Below, piece after piece: positions 25,385 to 33,673 of a stretch of 64,000 bases of DNA. The stretch is from NCBI RefSeq assembly GCF_030816155.1, contig NZ_JAUSXR010000001.1, positions 310,001 to 374,000 on the forward strand. Reading direction: 5' to 3'. The translations under genes and the position numbers were made by a program. Source of the DNA: Arthrobacter woluwensis (lineage in GTDB: Bacteria > Actinomycetota > Actinomycetes > Actinomycetales > Micrococcaceae). The notes under the pieces are model-generated. The model was not told where the DNA came from and made no database searches. It was given only the letters and a program-made list of their open reading frames with translations. Numbering within the stretch: position 1 is the first letter of the stretch; each line of letters opens with the position of its first letter.

Positions 25385-28300
25385 GGATCCTCACTCCTCG
25401 GGGCGTCGAGTAGGCACCCGCGGCGAGGAAGGCGGCGGCCAGCGGGGTGTCCAGGAGGTCCCGGCCGTTGACCTTCTCCATCGCGAGCCGGTCCACCGCG
25501 CCGCGCCGGACCGTCGTGACGAGCGAGGATGCGGCCTCGGTCAGCAGGGCCTCGTCCTCCGTGAAGCTGAGGAGGGTCTTCCCGCCCCGCTCGACGTAGA
25601 GGACCAGGCGTCCGTCCACCAGAACCACGAGGGCGCCGGCCTTCCGTCCGGGCCGGTGCCCGCTGGCAGCGCCGTCGAGCGTCGGCCAGGGCAGGGCCGC
25701 GCCGTAGGGGTTGGCCGGGTCCGTGGCAGCGAGCGTCACCGCGGTATGCGGGCGGTCCTCCGCGGCCAGGATGGCGCCGTCCTCGGAGAACGACCGCAGC
25801 CGGTCCACCGTGGCGGGGACGGAGAACTGAGCGGCCCCGAGCTTCTCGATGAAGTAGCCCCTGCGGGTCCGGCCGCTCTCCTCGAGTTTGCTGAGGATGC
25901 GGTAGAGGAGGGCGAATCCGCCGGGCACCTGTTCGGAGACGACGGACCCGCGGGTCAGGACGCCGTAGCGGTCCAGGAGCAGCTCGGCCAGTGCGTGTGC
26001 GCGGACCGTGGGGTCGAGTGGTTGCGGCATGACCGCGGACCAGCGCCCCGCGCCGAGGGGAGGAACCGTCGCCATCCCGGGGCCGTCCAGTCCGGCGCCG
26101 GGGAATCCACCCGTCCCGCCGAGGCGCGAGCGGCGGAGCGGCCGGGCGCGGGATGGCCTGGGCGCCTGCTTGTGCGCCGTCCCGCCTCCTGCGAGGAGCG
26201 CTCGAACCGGGGCGAACGTGTCCCCGGTGACGCGCCCCGCCCAGACCAGCCCCCAGAGTTCAGCGATCATCTCCTCATCCGTGAGCACCGCATCGAGTCC
26301 TCCCGCGCTCTCCTTGAGCGGACGGAAGAAGTACGCGCCGCCGCCGGCGAGGTGTTCCAGGAGGCGTTCCTGGGGTGCTGTCGGGTCGAACTCGAGCGCA
26401 GGATTCACGGTCAGCGCCGCGGATTCCGCCAGGTGCAGGCTGATCCAGCCGTCGTTGCCGGGCAGCGACGCCGTGCCGGTCCAGAGCACTTCGCCGCTCG
26501 CCATGAGTTCGTCCAGGAGAGTGGGGGCGTAGTCGCGGATGCGGGCAGGGAGCACCAGGGTCTCCCAGGCGGAGGCCGGGATGGGGACCCCGGCGAGCTG
26601 GTCGACCACGGTCAGGACGCCGTCGAGACCCCGGAGGGCCGCGGGGCTGCGGGACGTGCCGACGTGCTGCCAGGACGGGAGGAATCGGCCGAACGCCTGG
26701 GCGTCCACGGGTTCCACCTCCGCGCGCAAGGCGGCGAGCGAACGACGGCGGAGCCTCCGGAGCACCTCGGCGTCACACCACTCCTGCCCACCGACCAGGC
26801 GGGCCGTCTCGCCGGTGGACGCGCCGCCGGGAAGGCTCGGGTCCGGGAACGCCTCGCTGTGGCTGATGTCCGTGGCATCGTCCGAGGCTTCTTCCGCGGG
26901 TGCCGCATCGGGCCCGGAGACCAGCTCGGGATGCGGCCGGAATTCGCGCTCCACCACCCGGCCGTCGGCGGCGAGCCGCTTGAGGACGGACAGCACCACA
27001 GCGGTTCCGAGGCCGAGATGGGTGGCGAGTTCCGCCGTCGTGAAGGGTCCGTGCGTGCGGGCGTAGCGGCCCACCAGGTCACCGAGCGGATCGGCCACCG
27101 GTTCGAGGAAGGCGAGGGGGACACCCATCGGGAGCGGCACGCCGAGCCCGTCACGCAGCCGGGCGGAGTCCTCCACCGCGGCCAGATGTTCGCGGCCCCG
27201 CAGGCTGAAGCGCAGCGCTCGGCCCGTCGCGACCAGCTGTCGCGCATGCTCCCCGGCGTCCTGAGGATCCTGCAGACGTTCCGCGATCTCCGGCACGGTG
27301 AGCGGGCCGAGGAGCCGGAGCAGATCGGCTGTTCCTTCGACCCCCCGCAGCCGGCGGTCGGGCAGGAGCCGCTGCAGTTCGAGCCCGGTCTGTTCGACCA
27401 CGGCCGGGTCGAGCAGCTCGCGCAGTTCGACGCGCCCCAGGAGCTCATTGAGCAGTCCGGAGTCCAGGGACAGGGCCGCGGCCCGGCGCTCCGCGAGCGG
27501 GGAGTCGCCCTCGTACAGGAACTGGGCGACGTAGCCGAAGAGGAGGCTGCGGGCGAACGGGGACGGCTGGGAGGTGGTGGTCTCGGAGATCTGGATCTCG
27601 CGGCGTTCGATGCGCCCGGCCACGTCCTGGAGGGCCGGAAGGTCGTAGACGTCCTGGAGACATTCGCGCACGGTTTCCAGGACGATGGGGAACTGCGGGT
27701 ACTTCTTCGCCACGTCCAGCAATTGCGCGGCGCGCTGGCGCTGCTGCCAGAGGGGCTGGCGCTTGCCGGGCGTCTGCCGCGGGAGCAGGAGCGCCCGTGC
27801 GGCGCACTCCCGGAACCGCGAGGCGAAGAGGGCGCTGCCGCCCACCTCCTCCGTGACGATCCGTTCGAGTTCCTCGGGTTCGAAGAGGAACAGTTCCGCG
27901 CCCGGCGGTTCGTCCTCCATGAGGGGCACGCGCAGCACGATGCCGTCGTCGGCGGCCATGACCGAGCCGTCCAGCCCGTACCGCTCCTGCAGTCTGCGGC
28001 CCACGGCCAGGGCCCACGGCGCGTGCACCGGCATGCCGAACGGGCTGTGCAGGACCACGCGCCAATCGCCCAGCTCGTCATGGAAGCGCTCGACGAGCAG
28101 GGCGCGGTCGTTCGGCACGACTGTGGTGGACTGCTGCTGTTCGGTCAGATAGGCCACGAGATTGCCCGCGGCGTAGGGGTCCAGGCCGATGCCTTCGCAG
28201 CGCGCGACGGCGGCCGATTCGTCCGCGCCGGACACCTCCCGGATGAATTCGCCGAGCGCCTGTCCCAGTTCCAGGGGGCGGCCCAGGGAGTCGCCTTTCC

Positions 28301-30428
28301 AGAACGGCAGCTTGCCCGGCTGGCCGAAGGCCGGCGTGACGAGCACGCGGTCGAAGGTGATGTCCTCGATCCGCCAACTCGTGGCGCCAAGTGCGAAGAC
28401 GTCCCCCACACGGGACTCGTAGACCATCTCCTCGTCCAGCTCACCGACGCGTTTGCTGGACTTCGAATCCTCTTCGCCCACCAGATAGACGCCGAACAGG
28501 CCGCGGTCCGGGATGGTCCCGCCGGACACCACGGCCAGACGCTGGGCGCCGGGCCGGCCCTCGATGGTCCCGGCGTTCCGGTCCCAGATGATGCGCGGCC
28601 TGAGCTCGGAGAACTCGTCACTCGGGTATCGCCCGGCGAGCAGATCCAGGGTCGCGTTGAAGGCCCCGCGGGGCAGCGCCGAGAAGGGCGCGGAGCGGCG
28701 GACCACGGAGAACCACTGTTCGACGTCGATCGGCCCCAGAGCGGTGGCCGCGACCGTCTGCTGGGCCAGGATGTCCAGGGGATTCTGAGGGATGCTGAGC
28801 CGCTCGATCTTGCCCGCGGTCATGCGTTCGACGGTCACGGCCGTGTGCAGCAGATCGGCGCGGTGCTTGGGGAACAGGACGCCCTGGCTGACCTCGCCCA
28901 CCTGGTGCCCGGCGCGGCCCACGCGCTGAAGGGCGCTCGCGACCGACGGCGGCGACTCGACCTGGATGACCAGGTCCACGGCGCCCATGTCGATGCCGAG
29001 TTCCAGGCTGGACGTCGCGACGACGCAGCGCAGCCGTCCGGACTTCAGATCGTCCTCGATCTGCGCCCTCTGTTCTTTCGACACGGAGCCGTGGTGCGCG
29101 CGGGCCAGGATCGGTTCGGCCCCGGAGGTCTGACCGGCCTGGGCCATCATGTGGGCCGGGGTCGCGGTCGACGCCGGACTGCTATCCCGCAGATTCTCGG
29201 CGTCCCGCAGACGTTCGACGGCGGCCGCCACGGCTTCCGCAGCCGAGCGGGGGAGGCCGGCATCGGGGAGCTCACCGTCGGCCAGTCCGTCGTGCGGCTG
29301 CCCGCCGTCGAGCCCGTCCACGTTGGCGCCGTCCGCCCAGGCGCTTTCGACCTGGCGCTCCGCATAGATCTCATTGAGCCGTGCGGTGAGCCGTTCGGCC
29401 AGGCGTCGGGAGTTCGCGAAGACGATGGTGGAGCGGCGGGCCAGCACGTGGTCCACGATCTTCTCTTCGACATGGGGCCAGATCGAGGCCTGTGGCTGGA
29501 GCCCCGAGGCCGGCCCGAGGTCGTGTGCCGAGGCCGCCGCCGGCAGGTCCGACATGTCCTCCACCGGCACGCTCACGGTCAGTTCCCACGTCTTCGACGC
29601 CGGAGGGGCCACCACGGACACAGGGGACTCCCCGCCGAGGAACCGCGCGACGAGGTCCCGGGGTTCCACGGTGGCGGACAGCCCGATCCGCTGGGCGGGC
29701 CGGTCCAGCAGGGCGTCGAGCCGTTCGAGCGATACCGCCAGATGGGCGCCGCGCTTGGTGCCGGCCACCGCGTGGACCTCGTCCAGGATGACCGTGTCCA
29801 CGCCTGTGAGCGTCTCCCGCGCGCTGGAGGTCAGCATGAGGAAGAGGGATTCGGGCGTGGTGATGAGGATGTCCGGCGGATGGCTCAGCAGTTTGCGGCG
29901 TTCGTTGGCGGGGGTGTCACCGGAGCGGACGCCCACACTCACGTTCGGCGCGGGCAGACCCAGGCCCTTGGCCGTCTGGGTGATGCCGATCAGCGGGGCA
30001 CGGAGGTTGCGTTCCACGTCCACGCCGAGCGCTTTGAGAGGGGAGATGTAGAGGACTTTGGTGCGGGGCTTGGCTGTCCCTTTCGCGGGAGGCTTCTCCG
30101 TCGCTGACAGATCCGGCGCCGGGAGATCCGGGACGTCCAAGGTGCCATCTTGAGGCGGAGCGGCGGAGGCTGCGTCCTCGTCCCCGGCGAGCGGGCCGTG
30201 GATCAGCCGGTCCAGGGCCCACAGGAACGCCGCGAGCGTCTTGCCGGAACCGGTGGGCGCGACCACCAGGGCGTGGTGACCCTGGGAAATGGCGTGCCAG
30301 GCTTCCTCCTGGACCCGGGTGGGCGCGGCGAACGCCCCCAGGAACCATTGTCGGGTGGCCTTTCCGAAGCGCGACAGGACCTCTGCGGGAGTGCTCCCGG
30401 AACCGTCCTTCAGCGCTTCGTATGACAT
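25377..30428 (-). CDS. lhr: ATP-dependent helicase Lhr
   Basis: 1683 aa superfamily 2 helicase. RecA-like domains carry Walker A APTGSGKT (57-64), the DEVH box, the GLSATVEP motif III and the QRVGRAGHQVG motif VI, followed by the winged-helix/beta-barrel Lhr core and the long actinobacterial C-terminal extension, which ends in a region shared by full-length Lhr proteins. Lhr translocates on single-stranded DNA and unwinds RNA:DNA hybrids, acting in DNA repair. There are Gly/Ser/Asp-rich inserts within the helicase half (near residue 360). The next genes, a Nei-type glycosylase and a TPR protein, overlap it, consistent with a repair operon. Confidence 0.96.
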   Translation of the reverse strand: MSYEALKDGSGSTPAEVLSRFGKATRQWFLGAFAAPTRVQEEAWHAISQGHHALVVAPTGSGKTLAAFLWALDRLIHGPLAGDEDAASAAPPQDGTLDVPDLPAPDLSATEKPPAKGTAKPRTKVLYISPLKALGVDVERNLRAPLIGITQTAKGLGLPAPNVSVGVRSGDTPANERRKLLSHPPDILITTPESLFLMLTSSARETLTGVDTVILDEVHAVAGTKRGAHLAVSLERLDALLDRPAQRIGLSATVEPRDLVARFLGGESPVSVVAPPASKTWELTVSVPVEDMSDLPAAASAHDLGPASGLQPQASIWPHVEEKIVDHVLARRSTIVFANSRRLAERLTARLNEIYAERQVESAWADGANVDGLDGGQPHDGLADGELPDAGLPRSAAEAVAAAVERLRDAENLRDSSPASTATPAHMMAQAGQTSGAEPILARAHHGSVSKEQRAQIEDDLKSGRLRCVVATSSLELGIDMGAVDLVIQVESPPSVASALQRVGRAGHQVGEVSQGVLFPKHRADLLHTAVTVERMTAGKIERLSIPQNPLDILAQQTVAATALGPIDVEQWFSVVRRSAPFSALPRGAFNATLDLLAGRYPSDEFSELRPRIIWDRNAGTIEGRPGAQRLAVVSGGTIPDRGLFGVYLVGEEDSKSSKRVGELDEEMVYESRVGDVFALGATSWRIEDITFDRVLVTPAFGQPGKLPFWKGDSLGRPLELGQALGEFIREVSGADESAAVARCEGIGLDPYAAGNLVAYLTEQQQSTTVVPNDRALLVERFHDELGDWRVVLHSPFGMPVHAPWALAVGRRLQERYGLDGSVMAADDGIVLRVPLMEDEPPGAELFLFEPEELERIVTEEVGGSALFASRFRECAARALLLPRQTPGKRQPLWQQRQRAAQLLDVAKKYPQFPIVLETVRECLQDVYDLPALQDVAGRIERREIQISETTTSQPSPFARSLLFGYVAQFLYEGDSPLAERRAAALSLDSGLLNELLGRVELRELLDPAVVEQTGLELQRLLPDRRLRGVEGTADLLRLLGPLTVPEIAERLQDPQDAGEHARQLVATGRALRFSLRGREHLAAVEDSARLRDGLGVPLPMGVPLAFLEPVADPLGDLVGRYARTHGPFTTAELATHLGLGTAVVLSVLKRLAADGRVVEREFRPHPELVSGPDAAPAEEASDDATDISHSEAFPDPSLPGGASTGETARLVGGQEWCDAEVLRRLRRRSLAALRAEVEPVDAQAFGRFLPSWQHVGTSRSPAALRGLDGVLTVVDQLAGVPIPASAWETLVLPARIRDYAPTLLDELMASGEVLWTGTASLPGNDGWISLHLAESAALTVNPALEFDPTAPQERLLEHLAGGGAYFFRPLKESAGGLDAVLTDEEMIAELWGLVWAGRVTGDTFAPVRALLAGGGTAHKQAPRPSRARPLRRSRLGGTGGFPGAGLDGPGMATVPPLGAGRWSAVMPQPLDPTVRAHALAELLLDRYGVLTRGSVVSEQVPGGFALLYRILSKLEESGRTRRGYFIEKLGAAQFSVPATVDRLRSFSEDGAILAAEDRPHTAVTLAATDPANPYGAALPWPTLDGAASGHRPGRKAGALVVLVDGRLVLYVERGGKTLLSFTEDEALLTEAASSLVTTVRRGAVDRLAMEKVNGRDLLDTPLAAAFLAAGAYSTPRGVRIRA

Positions 30429-30470
30429 GGGACCATCTTGCCGTAGGGGTCTGACAGGAATTGCACGCGG

Positions 30471-30504
30471 CCTCCCCGGGCCGCTGGGCGGCGGTCCGGG
30501 GAGG
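30471..30504. terminator. Hairpin downstream of the DUF4232 lipoprotein gene
   Basis: Arms 30471-30480 and 30495-30504 (CCTCCCCGG pairing with CCGGGGAGG). It lies 27 bp after the minus-strand stop at 30532 and in front of lhr. No T-run. Confidence 0.45.
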
Positions 30505-30531
30505 CGAAGTCGCGAGAATCGGCCGTGAGGT

Positions 30532-31191
30532 TCAGGCGGCCTTGAGGGCCTGGACGGTGAGGAGCTTCACCGCGGCGTTCGAGCAGCCGTCCACCGTGAC
30601 GGGGATGAACAGCGGATCGCTGGAACCCGGCGCATAGACGCGGTACTGGTGTGCCGCCACGTGGACGCAGTCCGGGTGCAGGCCTGCCTGGCTGTACCGC
30701 AGCTGAGCGCCCGCGGCCTGGCCGGGCGCGAGGGTGACGGTGGCCGCCGGAACGGACGCGTCCTGCTCGGCCGGAGCGCCGATCGCGGGAGCGGCCGTGC
30801 CCGGCACCAGCTCGACCTTGGGGAATCCGGTCACGGTGCACGTGACGCCACCGGTGTTCTTCAGCGTCAGAGTGCCGTAGACGCTGCCCGCCGCTCCGCC
30901 GCCTGCCGTGTTCAGGGACGCGGCGAGGGAGCCGCCGGCGCAGGGCTTGGGCGCAGCGACCGGCGGAGTGGTGGTGACGGGCGGCGGGGTGGCCGTGGCC
31001 GACGGTGAGCTGGACGGAGTGGTGGCGCTCGGTTCAGGCGTCGTCATGGTGGGCGACGGCGAGTCGCTGGACGGGGAGGGGCTGCTGCCGCTTCCCGGGG
31101 TGCTGCAGGCGGCCATCCCCAGTACGAGGACCGTCGCTGCGGCCCCGAGAGGGAAGGTTCGTGACGTCAGGAACTTCCTCGGAGTGCTCAT
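30532..31191 (-). CDS. DUF4232 lipoprotein
   Basis: 219 aa. A lipoprotein signal (LGMAAC lipobox, Cys about 29) is followed by a long Ser/Thr/Pro linker and a C-terminal DUF4232 domain with four cysteines (PCAGGS, VTCTVTG, DCVHVA, DGCSNAA). Expected to be anchored on the outer face of the membrane; function unknown, though such domains are common in actinobacterial lipoproteins. ATG 31191 chosen to give a standard signal; a longer frame reaches 31242. Confidence 0.85.
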   Translation of the reverse strand: MSTPRKFLTSRTFPLGAAATVLVLGMAACSTPGSGSSPSPSSDSPSPTMTTPEPSATTPSSSPSATATPPPVTTTPPVAAPKPCAGGSLAASLNTAGGGAAGSVYGTLTLKNTGGVTCTVTGFPKVELVPGTAAPAIGAPAEQDASVPAATVTLAPGQAAGAQLRYSQAGLHPDCVHVAAHQYRVYAPGSSDPLFIPVTVDGCSNAAVKLLTVQALKAA

Positions 31192-31231
31192 GGAACCCAC
31201 CCTAGTCCTGTGACGCCTGAGCTGGGGAAAC

Positions 31232-31304
31232 AAAAAGGCCACGACCGGCCCGGGGCGGGTCCACCGGTTGATGCGGTGGACCGGCGCCCGGGCCGGCGTG
31301 GCCT
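31232..31304 (-). terminator. Intrinsic terminator after the YcnI-like gene
   Basis: On the minus strand a long GC-rich stem (GGCCACGCCGGCCCGGG pairing, with one bulge, with the matching arm at 31238-31254) is followed by TTTTTG at 31236-31232. It is well placed to end transcription of the YcnI-like gene. Confidence 0.75.
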
Positions 31305-31325
31305 CAGGAACCGTTCCGGCGGCGT

Positions 31326-32040
31326 CTACTTCGTGGCGGCGCGACGGGTGCGGACGAGTGCCACACCGCCCAGCACGAGGCCCGCGACGCCGGCGCCCAG
31401 GCCCACCCAGGAGCGGGCGGCGGAAGCGCCGTCGTCACTCGTGGAGGAAGCCGGAGCGGCGGCCTCGGGGGTCGCGGCGCCGTGACCGCCGTGCTCACCG
31501 CCCGCGGAAGCGGCGGTGACCTTGAAGGACGGGGCGGGGGACTTGACGGACTCCTCGTCCTGGCCGGCGGCCGGGATCTGGTTCCAGTTCGTCGAGCCAG
31601 TGCTGCACTCCTGGAGGGTGGGGAAGTAGAGCGTCGCATCCGGGGTGCTGGGCACCTTCACGGACAGGACGAGGGCATCGCGCTGGTGCGGATCGAGCGG
31701 GGTCTTGGCCGTGTAGACGATCGCCTTGGTGCGGGTGGTGATCGAGTTGCCGGTCTCGAGCTTCTTGGGCTCGGGGAGCTTCTCGGTGACCTTCTGGATG
31801 GTCCAGTTCGGGTTCACCGTGGGGGTGGCGTCGTCGAGTTCCTTCGGAAGGCTGATGGTGACCTTCGTGGTCGGCTGGGCGTCGCAGCCGTGGGGGATGC
31901 CGAAGGTCAGGAGGGCGTAGGAGCCGGCTCCGGTCTTGTCCGGCGTGACCCCGACGTGGGCGCTGGCTGCTGCGGCGGTTCCCAGGAGGAGGGCTGCGGG
32001 CGCCGGCGACGGACAGGGTGGACTTCAGGATGCGTGACAT
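31326..32040 (-). pseudogene. YcnI-like (DUF1775) copper-related membrane-anchored protein, frameshifted
   Basis: The C-terminal 160 residues (MNPNWTIQKVTEKL onward, with FPTLQEC, a His-rich EHGGHG linker, a membrane helix and a basic tail) are intact. The signal peptide (MSRILKSTLSVAGA, ATG 32040, AAAGG site) is in another frame. One extra base in the GGG at 31998-32000 (CCC on the coding strand) separates them; removing it restores a continuous protein with signal peptide, mature start SAHVGVTPDK and the DUF1775 domain. The terminal His after signal cleavage is the expected copper ligand of YcnI-type proteins. Either a pseudogene or, more likely in my view, a sequencing error. Confidence 0.8.
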
Positions 32041-32122
32041 GGTGGCCTTTCGCGGCGCGCTCGAAGGCGTGCCAAAAATATGTACTCCGGCGTATATACC
32101 GGTAAGGGCATGCTGGCGGTCG

Positions 32123-32770
32123 TCAGAGGACGACGACGCGCGGCGGCCCGCGGAGCCTGTCACGGCGGAGGGTGCGCCACGGAAGCCGCGGCGGCTCGGG
32201 TGCGAAGGGAGCCCGGAGTGCCCGCCCGGCGATCGGAAGGGCCGGGGTCTTCGCAACCCGGAAGAGGGGGCGCAGCCACGCGGCGAGGGCCCAGAGGGCG
32301 GCCTCGCCCCGGGCCAGCAGGAGTGCCGTCAGGAGGGTGGCCACGGTGTGGGCCAGGAGCATCCCCGGGTCGTGCGCCAGGGAGTCATGCGCCGCGGAGT
32401 GTCCGAGTGCGGGGGAGAGGTGCTGCAGCGCGCCGGTCAGGGCGGCACCGTCGTCGTGCTGATGAACGGCCGGCAGAGTGGCCTGGGGCGTGCCCGGGCC
32501 GGCCAGTGCGGTGAACGCCTCGTGGAGCAGCACCTGACCGGCGCCGAGCACAGCGGTCATGGCCGGGAGTCCGAGGCGGATCTTGGTCGCCAGGACCGAG
32601 GCCAGGAGGGTCAGCGCGAGCAGGGCGGCGAGGATCGGCGGCGCGGGAAGCGCACCCCCGGCCAGGGTGTGGGCCCCTGCCGCGAGGGCGAGGATGCCGG
32701 TGCTCAGGAGTCCGGTCCGCAGCAGGTGGAAGGGCGCAGGACGCCGGAGGAGTCGGCGCGATGAGGGCAC
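32123..32770 (-). CDS. Polytopic membrane protein of the copper cluster, first copy
   Basis: 215 aa, about five hydrophobic segments, with a His-rich loop (HQHDDGAAL, LGHSAAHDSLAHDPGMLLAH) and a basic C-terminus. It resembles the protein at 40502-41218 in size, helix pattern, AGGA(L/V)PA motif near the first helices, His/Met loop and the LLARGEAALWALAAWLRP-type segment, so the two are paralogues. GTG 32770 is chosen for its excellent AAGGAGG site. Its position before the YcnI-like gene suggests copper handling (inference). Confidence 0.7.
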   Translation of the reverse strand: MPSSRRLLRRPAPFHLLRTGLLSTGILALAAGAHTLAGGALPAPPILAALLALTLLASVLATKIRLGLPAMTAVLGAGQVLLHEAFTALAGPGTPQATLPAVHQHDDGAALTGALQHLSPALGHSAAHDSLAHDPGMLLAHTVATLLTALLLARGEAALWALAAWLRPLFRVAKTPALPIAGRALRAPFAPEPPRLPWRTLRRDRLRGPPRVVVL

Positions 32771-32850
32771 GGCTCCTCCTTCTGTGGGCATGGTTCACAC
32801 TGGGCACGTTTCGCTTCACCGGGCATGGCCCGGGACGCGAAGATCAGGGT

Positions 32851-32868
32851 GGATGGCGAGTGCCATCC
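32851..32868. promoter_or_regulatory. Short perfect palindrome, possible operator or terminator
   Basis: GGATGGC-GAGT-GCCATCC between the TetR stop and the membrane protein start (both minus strand). It could stop TetR transcription or control the copper gene pair. Confidence 0.35.
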
Positions 32869-32876
32869 GGGTCATT

Positions 32877-33590
32877 CTATCGGGCGGCCGGCGCCTCGCC
32901 GGGACTGTTGCGGAGCCGGTCGAGCGAGTTGGAGAGTCCGGCGAGGAAGGCGTCCAGGCCCAGGTCGAACGCCTGGTCGGCCACGGCCGTCGCGTAGGAG
33001 GCGTCGTCCTCCCGGCCGAGGAACCGCTGCCGGACAGCGAGGGCTTGCGTGAAGACGGGGACCTGCACGGCGAAGTCGCCGGTGTCGAAGATGTCGGCGG
33101 GCGCCACGGCGTCCAGGGCCGAGCCGAGGATGAAGCTCTCCAGGGACACGATGGCGCTGACCACGAGTTCCTCGGGCCATCCTTCGTCGAGGAAGCCCCG
33201 GGTGACGGCCTCGTACATGCTCAGCGTGGGGTTGGCGCCGGTGACGGGGGTCGTGGCCAGGAGGGCGATCGCGTGCGGATGGGCGGCGAAGGCGGTGCGA
33301 TAGGAGCGGGCCCAGCGGCGCGTGGCATCGAGCCAGGGGAGGGTCCCGAAGCCGGAGTGGTCGATCCCGGACGTGATGAGTTCGCGCATGGAGCTCAGGA
33401 CCTCGGTCTTATTGCCCACATGGTGATACAGCGCCGGGGTCTTGACGCCGAGCTCGCCGGCCAGCGCGGCCATGGTGAAGTCTTCGGGCCCGGTGCGTCG
33501 AAGCACGTCAAAGGCGGTCCGGACGATCAGGTCCCGGTCCAGCACACTTCTTTTGGGCCGCCCCGCCCGTCGTGGCGCGGTTGACATCAT
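32877..33590 (-). CDS. TetR/AcrR-family regulator of the amidohydrolase-permease module
   Basis: 237 aa. The HTH (FTMAALAGELGVKTPALYHHVGNKTEVL) follows a basic N-terminus (RRAGRPKRS). The C-terminal domain resembles the TetR_C tetracycline-repressor-like group (GFLDEGWPEELVVSAIVSLESFILG). ATG 33590 (GAGGGGA upstream) is followed directly by a second ATG. Divergent from the amidohydrolase and permease genes, with a palindrome between. Confidence 0.88.
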   Translation of the reverse strand: MMSTAPRRAGRPKRSVLDRDLIVRTAFDVLRRTGPEDFTMAALAGELGVKTPALYHHVGNKTEVLSSMRELITSGIDHSGFGTLPWLDATRRWARSYRTAFAAHPHAIALLATTPVTGANPTLSMYEAVTRGFLDEGWPEELVVSAIVSLESFILGSALDAVAPADIFDTGDFAVQVPVFTQALAVRQRFLGREDDASYATAVADQAFDLGLDAFLAGLSNSLDRLRNSPGEAPAAR

Positions 33591-33617
33591 GACTGTCCCC
33601 TCTTGCGTGTTGCGCAC

Positions 33618-33635
33618 ATCACAGACTACTGTGAT
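33618..33635. promoter_or_regulatory. Candidate TetR operator
   Basis: ATCACAG-ACTA-CTGTGAT, a perfect 7-bp-arm palindrome in the AT-rich divergent region, 28 bp from the TetR start and 38 bp before the amidohydrolase start. Confidence 0.6.
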
Positions 33636-33673
33636 CCACAATTATTTAATCCCATTAAATATTTGGAGTTCGA

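Noticed and set aside
25161..30107. Very long plus-strand reading frame of about 1650 codons
   Set aside because: It is the antisense shadow of lhr, whose helicase motifs are clear; composition is Arg/Gly/Val/Glu-rich without any domain, as expected for a mirror frame in high-GC DNA.
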